A stretch of DNA of 16,542 bases from Sulfitobacter sp. (GTDB taxonomy: Bacteria; Pseudomonadota; Alphaproteobacteria; Rhodobacterales; Rhodobacteraceae). Position 1 is the stretch's first letter; each line of letters begins with the position of its first letter. The stretch spans positions 1-16,542 of the forward strand of contig JAGXHC010000237.1 of assembly GCA_024636405.1 (NCBI GenBank), read 5' to 3'. A model generated the notes under the pieces. That model ran no database searches. It worked only from the letters and a program-made list of their open reading frames with translations, and was not told the DNA's origin. The position numbers were made by a program, and so were the translations under genes. Positions 6,111 to 13,973 of the stretch are shown here, in pieces.

Positions 6111-9100
6111 ATGAAACCGAATTTTGCCCTTTCCCTGTCCGTCGATGGCATCCGGCTGCTGCACCGCTCTGCGGGCGGTTGGCGTGTGGTCGGCGACGTT
6201 GACCTTGATGCCGAAGACATGGCTGCCGAATTGGCGGTCCTGCGAAAAACCGCGACCGCGCTGGACCCCGGCGGGCTGCGGTGCAAGCTGCTCGTGCCCA
6301 ATTCTCAAATTCGCTATCTGACTGTTGACACCAAGGGGCTGAAGGACGACGCACGCCGCGCCGCCGCCCGCGCCGCACTGGCCGGTGCAACGCCCTATGC
6401 CGTGGATGATCTGGCCTTTGACATCAGCGTGGACGGGGATCAGACCCATGTTGCCGCTGTCGCGCGCGAAACCCTGGCCGAAGCCGAGGCCTTTGCGGTC
6501 GAACACCGTTTTCATCCCGTCAGTTTTGCCGCGATCCCGCACGATATGCCCTATCTGGGGGAGCCGTTTTTTGGCCCCACCGAGGCCGCCCGCGATCTGC
6601 TGGAAGACGGTGATGTGGTTGAACCGGACGGCATTGCCGTGGTGGTTGTCGGCCCCGTGACCCTGCCAAAACCGCAGGAGACCGCACAAGCCCCCCTGCC
6701 GTCCGAGCCGCCCCGCCCGTCAACGCCCGCTCAGGTGTCTACCCCGTCCCAGAGCAAAGCCGCGACCGAGCCGCAAAAACCAGCGCAGGCGCCCGCCCCG
6801 ACACCAAAGCCGGATGCGCCGATTGTGGCCGCTCCGCCGAAGGTCACACCGCTTGCGGATCCCGCGCCGCAGACACCCGCCGCACCGAAACCTGAATCCA
6901 CGCCCGTCCCCAAACCGGTTACGCCAAAGGAAAAACCGCCAGCGCCAGAGGCACCACCGTCCGTGCCTGAATCTGCGCCGATGCCAAAAGACCCTACGCC
7001 GGCCACACCGCCGTCAGAGGTGCCAAACCCCGGACCTGCTGTCCCGTCAGAGGCGCCACAACCGCAAGACCCCGCCCCAAGTGTGCCAAAGACGCCTGCC
7101 AGTACGCCCCCCGCCCCAGCCGAGGTGCCCCCGCCGTCGGAGCCTTCCCAAGCGCCAACCCCGTCCGAGGCCCCGATGCCTAAGGACCCACCCGCGCCAG
7201 AGCTTTCGACGCCGATGGCAAAGACATCCGCGAAGCCGGACCAGCCAGCAACAACCAAGCCCAGCCAACCAGCAACAGCCAAGCCGGAAACGGCTGCGGC
7301 TTCTGTCCCAATCCTGTCGCGGCCTGCAAAATCCGCCCCCCTACCCGTGGACGCAACACCTGCCCCTCCGGAAATGCCACCGTCAGTATCGGCGGCAGCT
7401 ACCGCCGCAGCTGCGGCCGGATTTGCCAGCCGCCGCCACGTCCCCGGCCAGGTGTCGCCGTCACTTGGCGGTGCCCGGCGCGATGCAGGTCCATCCCCCG
7501 CACCGACGTCCAATGTAACGGGCAAGGTAGCGGCACCGGATGTGCCGATTGAACCCGACAGCAGCTCGCTTGTCCCCGCAATGCCGACTGCTGCCGCGTC
7601 TGAACCCAAAGCAGGGTTCCTCAGCCGTCGCAAACCGGCCAAACCGCCGCTGCCCCGACATGTCGGCGGTAGCATGACCGTCGCCGTTGCCCAAGCAGGC
7701 AGCGAAGCGGAGCGGATGACAGTTTTTGGCGCCCGGCGCGCGCCCTCCGTTGGCGGCAAGCCGCGTTTTCTGGGGTTGATCCTGACGACGGCTTTGCTGG
7801 TGTTTCTGGCCGGTGTGGCGGCTTGGGCATCGGTTTTTCTGGACAACGGGCTGAACCTGTCGCGGTTGTTCGGTGACCGCGCCCAGACGCGCAGCGCAGA
7901 GGCCAATGTTGTAACGCCCACCTTCTCAGCGCCCCGCATTTCGACGCCCGCAGCACCAGATCCATCTGAACCCAAAGTGGAATTGGCGTCGCTCGATCCC
8001 AACCTGACAGAAGAAGACGGTGCCGTTCTCGACGCCCTGCGCGCCCCTGTCATCGAACCGGCCGAGCCGCCGACCGAAGCGGAGATGGAGGCGAAATATG
8101 CGGTCACCGGGATCTGGCCGCAGGCCCCTGTTGTGCCACCGGAACCCGCGGAATTGATCGAGATTGACGATCTCTACCTTACCTCCATCGACCCGGTCAG
8201 CACGACCACCGACGCAGTTGCTCTGCCTTCCGTGGACAGCTTTGCGTCTGACCTTGCGCTGGCCAGCGTGACGTCCCCGGTGGCGGCAGGCACCGAATTT
8301 GCGCTGGACGCGCGCGGCATGGTCGTCCCGACAGCCGCTGGCGCACTTAGCCCCGACGGCTACACGGTGGTCCTTGGACGGCCCGAAATCATCCCACCCG
8401 CCACGCCGACACGGCTGGAAAAGACGCCAGAGGTCAGCACGCAAACGCGTGATGCACTGGTGGGGCTGCGTCCACGTGAACGCCCCGGTGATCTGGCAGA
8501 AACCACCGAGCGTGCGCAATTGGACGGGCTGACCCGCAACGAACTGGCTGATCTGCGTCCTAATCTGCGGCCGCAGTCCTTGCAGCAGGCCGCCGAAGAA
8601 GAAGCCGAGGCCGAGACCGCCGAGATCGCAGTGGTGACGCCGCAAGAAACCGACGCTGCCGTGACAGCAGCACTTGCGACGCCTCCTGCCATTCAGAATG
8701 CAACGCAATTTGCGGTATCTGCGTCGCTGCGTCCTGACACCAGACCACGCAATTTCTCACGCATCGTGAAGCGCGCGCAGCGCAACGCGGCAAAGGCCGC
8801 CCCGGAACCGACCCAGGTCGCCAGCGCCGCATCAGTAGCACCGCGCGTGGTGGCCCCATCGATCCCGTCCAAAACATCGGTTGCGCAACAGGCCACGGTC
8901 AAGAATGCGATCAACTTGCGGAAAGTCAATTTGATTGGCGTTTATGGCAAGCCGTCAAACCGCCGCGCGCTGGTGCGCCTGAGCAACGGGCGCTATCAAA
9001 AAGTGGTGGTGGGTGACCGCATCGACGGGGGGCGCGTATCAGCTATCGGGGACGGCGAACTGCGCTATTCCAAGGGCGGGCGCAATCACGTGCTGACAAT

Positions 9101-9113
9101 GCCCAAGGGTTGA
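6111..9113 (+). CDS. Large Pro-rich bitopic protein: GspL/PilM-like N-terminus and GspC/PilP-like C-terminus
   Basis: The protein has 1000 residues. Residues 1-173 (FALSLSVDGIRLL, LLVPNSQIRYLTVDT, GATPYAVDDLAFDI, HVAAVARETLAEAEAFA, FHPVSFAAIP) follow the strand/helix pattern of the actin-like cytoplasmic domain of GspL and PilM. Residues about 180-400 are a Pro/Ala/Lys-rich linker. Two AGFxSRR motifs occur near 437 and 501. A single transmembrane helix lies at 553-577, preceded by GARRAP and GKPR, so the N-terminus should be cytoplasmic. The periplasmic part has three LRPxxRP repeats (785-882). Residues 934-1000 (NLIGVYG, RRALVRLSNGR, VVVGDRIDGGRVSAI) resemble the GspC homology region or PilP. 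No Walker GTPase motif is present, so initiation factor IF-2 labels would be wrong. The ATG has no clear ribosome binding site. The domain assignments are by eye. Confidence 0.7.
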   Translation: MKPNFALSLSVDGIRLLHRSAGGWRVVGDVDLDAEDMAAELAVLRKTATALDPGGLRCKLLVPNSQIRYLTVDTKGLKDDARRAAARAALAGATPYAVDDLAFDISVDGDQTHVAAVARETLAEAEAFAVEHRFHPVSFAAIPHDMPYLGEPFFGPTEAARDLLEDGDVVEPDGIAVVVVGPVTLPKPQETAQAPLPSEPPRPSTPAQVSTPSQSKAATEPQKPAQAPAPTPKPDAPIVAAPPKVTPLADPAPQTPAAPKPESTPVPKPVTPKEKPPAPEAPPSVPESAPMPKDPTPATPPSEVPNPGPAVPSEAPQPQDPAPSVPKTPASTPPAPAEVPPPSEPSQAPTPSEAPMPKDPPAPELSTPMAKTSAKPDQPATTKPSQPATAKPETAAASVPILSRPAKSAPLPVDATPAPPEMPPSVSAAATAAAAAGFASRRHVPGQVSPSLGGARRDAGPSPAPTSNVTGKVAAPDVPIEPDSSSLVPAMPTAAASEPKAGFLSRRKPAKPPLPRHVGGSMTVAVAQAGSEAERMTVFGARRAPSVGGKPRFLGLILTTALLVFLAGVAAWASVFLDNGLNLSRLFGDRAQTRSAEANVVTPTFSAPRISTPAAPDPSEPKVELASLDPNLTEEDGAVLDALRAPVIEPAEPPTEAEMEAKYAVTGIWPQAPVVPPEPAELIEIDDLYLTSIDPVSTTTDAVALPSVDSFASDLALASVTSPVAAGTEFALDARGMVVPTAAGALSPDGYTVVLGRPEIIPPATPTRLEKTPEVSTQTRDALVGLRPRERPGDLAETTERAQLDGLTRNELADLRPNLRPQSLQQAAEEEAEAETAEIAVVTPQETDAAVTAALATPPAIQNATQFAVSASLRPDTRPRNFSRIVKRAQRNAAKAAPEPTQVASAASVAPRVVAPSIPSKTSVAQQATVKNAINLRKVNLIGVYGKPSNRRALVRLSNGRYQKVVVGDRIDGGRVSAIGDGELRYSKGGRNHVLTMPKG
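8463..8756 (+). repeat. Three LRPxxRPxxL repeats in the large bitopic protein
   Basis: GLRPRERPGDL (8463-8495, residues 785-795), DLRPNLRPQSL (8550-8582, residues 814-824) and SLRPDTRPRNF (8724-8756, residues 872-882) share the pattern L-R-P-x-x-R-P-x-x-(L/F). The starts are 29 and 58 residues apart, one and two times the same period, although no recognisable copy sits at the missing position. They lie in the periplasmic segment between the transmembrane helix and the C-terminal domain. Confidence 0.7.
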
Positions 9114-9167
9114 CGCCGCCTGCAACTGCGATCAGTTTCAGTCGACAACCCCTTGATATTACACATT

Positions 9168-9201
9168 CTGCAAGAACCCCGGAAGGCTCTTGCAGATTTT
9201 T
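9168..9201 (+). terminator. Rho-independent terminator after the 1000-codon gene
   Basis: CTGCAAGA (9168-9175) and TCTTGCAG (9188-9195) form a perfect 8-bp stem around a 12-nt loop, followed by A and a run of five T (9197-9201). It lies 54 bp after the stop codon of the large gene. The minus strand side has no T-run, so it probably does not serve hppD. Confidence 0.75.
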
Positions 9202-9218
9202 ACGCGGCAAGGCTGGGT

Positions 9219-10313
9219 CTATTCGCCGACCAAATCACCACTGTCGATCTGTTCTTGCTCGATGCTCTCAAACAGCGCCTTGAAGTTGCCCTCGCCGAAC
9301 CCGTCATCGCCCTTGCGCTCGATGAACTCAAAGAAAATCGGCCCAATGACTGTCTTCGAGAAGATCTGAAGCAGGATGCGGGTTTCGCCGCCGTCCACGA
9401 CCCCTTCTCCATCAATCAGGATGCCGTTTTTCTTCATCCGATCAATCGGTTCTTCGTGGTTGTTCACGCGCTCGCGGCTGAAGGCATAATAGGTTTCGGG
9501 CGGACCCGGCATGAATTGAACCCCCTTCGCGGCGATGGCGTCGGTGGCGTCGTAGATATAGCGCGCGCCTACTGCGATGTGCTGAATGCCTTCGCCCTTA
9601 TACTTTTTCAGATAGGCCACGATTTGGCCTTTCTCATCGCGGTCTCCATTGATCGGAATACGAATGCGACCGCACGGCGAAGTCAGCGCACGACTGGTCA
9701 GGCCGGTAAATTTGCCTTCGATGTCGAAAAACCGGATTTCGCGAAAGTTGAACAGATCACCATAAAAGCGGAACCAGACGTCCATGTTGCCTTTGAAAAC
9801 ATTATGCGTGAGGTGGTCGAGATAATAAAACCCGACGCCTTTCGGCTTGGACTGTGCGATCCAGTCGTATTCCCAATTAAACGGCGAGGTATCGTAATAT
9901 TGATCAACGAAGTAGATCAACGACCCGCCGATACCTTTGATTGCAGGCACATCCAGCACCTTGCCGTCGCCGGTATATTCTTCGGCTCCTTTGGAAACGG
10001 CATGGGCCAGCGCCTGTTGCGCATCCACAACCCGCCACCCCATTGCAGGCGCACAGGGGCCATGTTCTTCGACAAACCGCGCAGCAAAGCTGTCAGCGTC
10101 GGCATTCAGCACATAGGTGATGTCGCCCTGCTGCCAAAGTTCGATCTTCTTAACTTTGTGGTTTGCCACATGGGTATAGCCCATGCGCGCAAACAGATCG
10201 CGCAATTCCTGCGGTTCCGGGCTGGCGAATTCGACAAATTCAAATCCATCCGTGCCTGCGGGGTTATCATCGGAGATCTTGGATTTCGCGGCGTCATGCG
10301 GGAAAGGTCCCAT
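9219..10313 (-). CDS. hppD: 4-hydroxyphenylpyruvate dioxygenase
   Basis: The 364-residue length is normal for bacterial HPPD. This Fe(II) dioxygenase converts 4-hydroxyphenylpyruvate to homogentisate in tyrosine degradation. Two vicinal-oxygen-chelate halves are visible. The Fe ligands are H167 in YLDHLTHNV, H245 in GIQHIAVG and E329 in IFFEFIERKG, the His-His-Glu facial triad of the family. Other typical segments are DIEGKFTGLTSRAL, ETYYAF near 273, and the C-terminal GFGEGNFKALFESIE, which forms the helix gating the active site. AAGGAG (minus, 10321-10326) lies 7 nt before the ATG. The gene is divergent from an Lrp/AsnC regulator that is a good candidate for its local control. Homogentisate dioxygenase and the later pathway enzymes are not in the window. 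Confidence 0.96.
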   Translation of the reverse strand: MGPFPHDAAKSKISDDNPAGTDGFEFVEFASPEPQELRDLFARMGYTHVANHKVKKIELWQQGDITYVLNADADSFAARFVEEHGPCAPAMGWRVVDAQQALAHAVSKGAEEYTGDGKVLDVPAIKGIGGSLIYFVDQYYDTSPFNWEYDWIAQSKPKGVGFYYLDHLTHNVFKGNMDVWFRFYGDLFNFREIRFFDIEGKFTGLTSRALTSPCGRIRIPINGDRDEKGQIVAYLKKYKGEGIQHIAVGARYIYDATDAIAAKGVQFMPGPPETYYAFSRERVNNHEEPIDRMKKNGILIDGEGVVDGGETRILLQIFSKTVIGPIFFEFIERKGDDGFGEGNFKALFESIEQEQIDSGDLVGE

Positions 10314-10351
10314 TGGGATGCTCCTTTATCAAGGGTGTGTATCTGTTCGAC

Positions 10352-10375
10352 CAGACGTGTCTGTCTTGTGCGCAA
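10352..10375. promoter_or_regulatory. Two adjacent dyads between hppD and the Lrp/AsnC gene, candidate operator
   Basis: CAGACGTGTCTG (10352-10363) is a palindrome with perfect CAGAC/GTCTG arms. Two bases further, TTGTGCGCAA (10366-10375) is a near-palindrome with TTG/CAA ends. Both lie in the 167-bp divergent intergenic region, 39-62 bp upstream of the hppD start. AsnC/Lrp regulators often bind such degenerate dyads next to their own gene. Binding by this regulator is inferred from position only. Confidence 0.4.
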
Positions 10376-10480
10376 CATAGTGCCTATGCCCTGCGGTTTA
10401 GGCGCATTCTTTGGCGTGCCTGTGGTCTTTTCCGCGGGATTGCGGCATGATGGCCGGGCTTCACGCGAGAAACCCGCATC

Positions 10481-10936
10481 ATGCTTGACCCGACTGACAT
10501 CCGCCTGTTGACCGCCCTTCAGGGCGATGCCCATCTGACCGCGCAGCAACTTGGTGAATTATTGAACCTGTCGCCCTCCCAGGCAGGTCGGCGACGGCAA
10601 CGCCTTGAGGCAGAAGGGTTCATCCAGGCCTACGTCGCGCGGCTTGACCCGGCCCGACTGGGGTTGAATGTACAGGGCTTTGTGCAGGTACATCTGGGCA
10701 CCCATGGGCCTGAGTATTCCGCCAGTTTTGCGCGGCTTCTTGCCACTTGCCCCGAAATCGTGAGCGCGTGGACAATGACCGGGGATGCGGACTATCTTTT
10801 GCGCGTCTACTGTGCCGACTTACCAAGCCTGAACCGGTTGATCCACGAAGTACTTCTGCCCCACCCGGCGGTGTCACGGGTGCACAGCCAGATCGTGATG
10901 GACCAGCTGAAACGTGACGGGCCTCTGCCCACCTGA
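10481..10936 (+). CDS. Lrp/AsnC-family transcriptional regulator
   Basis: The 151-residue length is typical. Residues about 1-50 form the winged helix-turn-helix (LDPTDIRLLTALQGDAHLT, LSPSQAGRRRQRLEAEG). Residues about 65-145 form the RAM ligand-binding/oligomerisation domain, with the family's WTMTGDADYLLRV motif around residues 106-118 and HPAVSRVHSQIVM near the end. Such proteins bind DNA as dimers to octamers and respond to amino acids. Divergence from hppD suggests control of tyrosine or phenylalanine catabolism. The gene ends only 24 bp before the antiporter gene in the same direction, so the two are probably co-transcribed. The ribosome binding site before ATG 10481 is weak (GCGAGAAA). 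Confidence 0.92.
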   Translation: MLDPTDIRLLTALQGDAHLTAQQLGELLNLSPSQAGRRRQRLEAEGFIQAYVARLDPARLGLNVQGFVQVHLGTHGPEYSASFARLLATCPEIVSAWTMTGDADYLLRVYCADLPSLNRLIHEVLLPHPAVSRVHSQIVMDQLKRDGPLPT

Positions 10937-10960
10937 CAATGCAACCCTGAAAGGACCGAT

Positions 10961-12871
10961 ATGGAAGGTTTCCTGTTCCAAGCTTCGATCTATCTTGCTG
11001 CTGCCGTCATTGCGGTGCCCATCGCGTCGCGGCTGGGACTGGGATCGGTGCTGGGGTATCTGGCGGCCGGCATTCTGATTGGGCCGGTGTTTGGGCTGGT
11101 TGGGGCGGAAACAAAGGATTTGCAGCATTTCGCCGAATTCGGCGTGGTCATGATGCTGTTTCTGATCGGGCTTGAGCTTGAACCAAAGGCGTTGTGGGAC
11201 ATGCGGCACCGCCTGCTGGGACTGGGCGGCTTGCAGGTTCTTTTGTCAACGGCGGCCCTGATGGCCATTGCGATGGCCTATAATCAGCCATGGGGCGTGG
11301 CCCTTGCCATTGGTCTTACGCTGTCGCTGTCGTCTACGGCGATCGTTTTGCAGACACTCTCGGAAAAGGGGCTGATGCAGACTGCCGGCGGGCGCAATGT
11401 GTTTTCGGTATTGTTGACGCAGGACATCGCGGTGATCCCGATACTGGCGTTCCTGCCGCTGCTTGCCGTTGGCTTGCCCGCGGGGATGCTGCCCGATGGT
11501 TCCATTTCGCTAGATCCCGAAAAGATCGACGAAGCCCACAAGGCGACGGAGACCGGGCACGGATCGGATGCGGCTGACGCGGCGCTGACCTTCGTGCAGA
11601 ACCTGCCGTCATGGGGTGTGACGCTTGTCACCATCGGCGCAGTGGCGTCGATTATCATCGTGGGTGTCTTTTTCACCCGGCCTGTGTTCCGCTTTATCCA
11701 TTCGGCACATCTGCGCGAGATGTACACCGCGCTGGCGCTGCTGATTGTGGTCGGCATTTCCTTTCTGATGATGCTGGTTGGGCTTTCGCCGGCGCTGGGG
11801 GCGTTTCTGGCCGGCGTCGTGCTGGCCAGCAGTGAATTCCGGCATGAGCTGGAAACCGACCTTGAACCGTTCAAGGGCCTGCTTCTGGGCCTGTTCTTCA
11901 TCACCGTGGGTGCCGGCATCAACTTTGAACTGCTGTTGGCAGATACCGTGGTGATCATTGGCATGGCGTTGCTGGTCATTCTGGTAAAGGGGATCATCCT
12001 TTATACCCTCGCGCGCATATTCAAGATGAAGGGCCGTGAACAATGGCTGTTCGCCCTGGCATTGGCGCAGGCCGGTGAGTTCGGATTTGTGCTGGTCAGC
12101 TTTTCCGTGGCCACGGGCGTGATGCCCGATGTGGTGGCTGAAACACTGCTGCTGGTGATTGCGCTGTCGATGCTAATCACGCCGCTGTTGTTCATTCTGT
12201 ATGACGGGATCAGCAAACGGCTGGAGGACAGCGGCGCGATCACCCCCGACGAGATCGACGAAGAAGGCCCGGTGATCATCGCCGGGGTCGGGCGGTTTGG
12301 TCAGATCGTGAACCGCATCGTGCAGGCCAGCGGTTTTCGTACCGTTGTGTTGGATCACAATCCCGAAACCATCGCCGTGATGCGGCGCTTCGGGTTCAAG
12401 GCATTTCTGGGTGATCCCACCCGCCCCGACATCCTGCGCAAGGCAGGGATCAAGAATGCCTCAATTCTTGTTGTCGCGCTCGATAATCCCGATGCGGCGC
12501 TGCAACTGATTGCCTATGCGCGCAAGAACCATCCCGACCTGCACATTGTCAGCCGGGCACATGACCGCACGGATGTGTACCGCCAGTATCAGGCCGGATC
12601 AAACGACATCGTGCGTGAGATGTTTGACAGTTCCCTGCGGGCGGGGCGCTATGTTCTGGAAAACATGGGGCTTTCGGAATACGAAGCCGCCGAGGCACAG
12701 CGCACTTTCTATGCACACGACCGCGCTTCCGTGCGCGAATTGGCGAAATTGTGGCGCCCCGATATACCGGCGTCCGAAAACAAGGCCTATGTCGCGCGCG
12801 CCAAAGAGCTGCAAAAGGATCTGGAAACAGCCTTTCTCAACCTCGCTGACGACGAAAAGAAACGCGCCTGA
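10961..12871 (+). CDS. CPA2-family monovalent cation:proton antiporter, KefB/KefC type, with RCK (TrkA-N) domain
   Basis: The protein has 636 residues; AAAGGA (10950-10955) lies 5 nt before the ATG. The N-terminal ~400 residues hold about 12 hydrophobic segments of a Na+/H+ exchanger-fold domain, including LGYLAAGILIGP, MMLFLIGLELEP, SLSSTAIVLQ, TQDIAVIPI and EPFKGLLLGLFFITVGAGI, all typical of KefB/KefC/YbaL proteins. Residues from 437 form a Rossmann RCK domain with G442-x-G444-x-x-G447 and D465 ending the second strand, which suggests NAD(H) or nucleotide binding for gating. A basic and acidic helical tail follows. The inner-membrane protein probably exchanges K+ or Na+ for H+. No KefF/KefG partner gene is adjacent, so glutathione-adduct gating of the classical KefC type is not supported. 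Its likely co-transcription with an Lrp-type regulator is unusual. Confidence 0.92.
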   Translation: MEGFLFQASIYLAAAVIAVPIASRLGLGSVLGYLAAGILIGPVFGLVGAETKDLQHFAEFGVVMMLFLIGLELEPKALWDMRHRLLGLGGLQVLLSTAALMAIAMAYNQPWGVALAIGLTLSLSSTAIVLQTLSEKGLMQTAGGRNVFSVLLTQDIAVIPILAFLPLLAVGLPAGMLPDGSISLDPEKIDEAHKATETGHGSDAADAALTFVQNLPSWGVTLVTIGAVASIIIVGVFFTRPVFRFIHSAHLREMYTALALLIVVGISFLMMLVGLSPALGAFLAGVVLASSEFRHELETDLEPFKGLLLGLFFITVGAGINFELLLADTVVIIGMALLVILVKGIILYTLARIFKMKGREQWLFALALAQAGEFGFVLVSFSVATGVMPDVVAETLLLVIALSMLITPLLFILYDGISKRLEDSGAITPDEIDEEGPVIIAGVGRFGQIVNRIVQASGFRTVVLDHNPETIAVMRRFGFKAFLGDPTRPDILRKAGIKNASILVVALDNPDAALQLIAYARKNHPDLHIVSRAHDRTDVYRQYQAGSNDIVREMFDSSLRAGRYVLENMGLSEYEAAEAQRTFYAHDRASVRELAKLWRPDIPASENKAYVARAKELQKDLETAFLNLADDEKKRA

Positions 12872-12881
12872 GGCAAGGTAT

Positions 12882-13895
12882 TCAGGCGTCGCTGACCCCC
12901 GCTTCGGCAAAGGTCGCCATGCCGGTGTGGCACGCCAGCGCCGCCTTCATCACCCCAATGGCCAGCGCGCCGCCCGATGCTTCGCCAAGGCGCAGACCAA
13001 GCCGCAGAAGGGGTTCCATGCCCATCGCGTCCAGCAGGCGCGCATGGCCTTCCTCTGTGCTCAGGTGCCCGGCAACGCAATGATCCAACGCCCCTTTTGC
13101 GGTATCGCGCAGACAAAGTGCGGCGGCACAGCAAATGAAGCCGTCCAGTATGACCGGTATCCGCGCCTGCCGCGCCCGTGCGATCGCCCCTGCCATCCCG
13201 ACAAGCTCGCGACCGCCAAGCCGTCGCAATGTCTCAAGCCCATCGCCCTGCCCCGCATGCAGTGCCACGCCTTCGGCCACCACATCGGTCTTGAGCGTCA
13301 GCCCGGCGTCATCAACACCCGTGCCGCGCCCGGTCCAGTCGGCGGCCTCCCCCCCCAGCATCGCACAGGCGACGGCGGCTGCGGATGTGGTATTGGCAAT
13401 GCCCATCTCTCCGACCACCAGCAGATCAGTGCGGATATCGACCGCGTTCCAGCCTTCCTGCAACGCCTCCAGGAAATCCGCGTCAGACATGGCCGGACCG
13501 GTCGTGAAATCCTGCGTTGGCGTGTTCAGCATCATGGGAACGACATCCAACGTGGCCCCGCTGATGCGCGCAAGCTGGTTGATCGCGGCGCCGCCCAGTT
13601 GAAAGTTCAAAACCATCTGTTCTGTCACTTCTGCCGGAAATGCAGATACGCCGCGCGCAGCCACCCCGTGATTGCCGGCAAAAACAATAACCTGCGGTGA
13701 AGTGATGTCGCTGCGCGCGCCCCCCCGCCAGCCACGGTACCAGATTGCCAAATCCTCAAGCCGCCCCAGCGCGCCGGGCGGTTTGGTCAGTTGTGCGTCA
13801 TGGTGGCGCGCTTCGGCCTCTGCTTCGGTATCGGTGCCCGGCAGGTCCTGCATCATGGATCGAAAACCCGCCAGATCGGAAAACGCAGTTGTCAT
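12882..13895 (-). CDS. cobT: Nicotinate-nucleotide--dimethylbenzimidazole phosphoribosyltransferase
   Basis: The protein has 337 residues from ATG 13895, which has GAGG (minus, 13902-13905) at 6-nt spacing; an in-frame ATG 12 bp upstream lacks a ribosome binding site. CobT activates dimethylbenzimidazole to alpha-ribazole phosphate, the lower-ligand nucleotide of cobalamin. Characteristic segments are LTKPPGALGRLEDLA, VIVFAGNHGVAARGVSAFP, VLNFQLGGAAINQLA, GEMGIANTTSAAAV, the GRGTG motif, VILDGFICCAAAL and RLGEASGGALA, whose Glu (about residue 305) corresponds to the catalytic base described for Salmonella CobT. It converges on the antiporter gene with only 10 bp between stop codons and diverges from cobS, its pathway partner. 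Confidence 0.95.
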   Translation of the reverse strand: MTTAFSDLAGFRSMMQDLPGTDTEAEAEARHHDAQLTKPPGALGRLEDLAIWYRGWRGGARSDITSPQVIVFAGNHGVAARGVSAFPAEVTEQMVLNFQLGGAAINQLARISGATLDVVPMMLNTPTQDFTTGPAMSDADFLEALQEGWNAVDIRTDLLVVGEMGIANTTSAAAVACAMLGGEAADWTGRGTGVDDAGLTLKTDVVAEGVALHAGQGDGLETLRRLGGRELVGMAGAIARARQARIPVILDGFICCAAALCLRDTAKGALDHCVAGHLSTEEGHARLLDAMGMEPLLRLGLRLGEASGGALAIGVMKAALACHTGMATFAEAGVSDA

Positions 13896-13916
13896 GGCAT
13901 ACCTCATTGCAACAAA

Positions 13917-13955
13917 CCTTGTGCCTGTTTACCCAATGGGACGCGGGCAACAAGG
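13917..13955. promoter_or_regulatory. Dyad in the cobT-cobS divergent promoter region
   Basis: CCTTGT (13917-13922) and ACAAGG (13950-13955) are inverted copies; flanking GCC/GGC nearly extends the match. Between them CCC AAT GGG (13932-13940) forms a second small inverted repeat. The intergenic region is only 78 bp, so both promoters must overlap this dyad. It could bind a shared repressor. The space is too small for a cobalamin riboswitch, and its conserved elements were not seen. Confidence 0.35.
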
Positions 13956-13973
13956 CATGAATGGGATCGCAAA

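Noticed and set aside
6731..8107. 458-codon minus-strand ORF rich in Gly, Ala and Ser
   Set aside because: It is the antisense shadow of the GC-rich Pro/Ala codons of the large gene; it has low complexity and no domain.
6111..9113. Translation initiation factor IF-2 as the identity of the 1000-codon protein
   Set aside because: Pro/Ala-rich linkers can attract this label, but there is no GTPase P-loop or other IF-2 core motif, and a transmembrane helix is present.
9153..10511. 452-codon plus-strand ORF opposite hppD
   Set aside because: It is longer than the real gene but is its antisense shadow; hppD on the minus strand has all catalytic ligands and a good ribosome binding site.
12510..13700. 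396-codon plus-strand ORF across the antiporter/cobT junction
   Set aside because: It overlaps two well-supported genes in other frames and has no domain.
13896..13973. Cobalamin riboswitch controlling cobT/cobS
   Set aside because: The 78-bp interval is too short and the conserved B12-box elements are absent.
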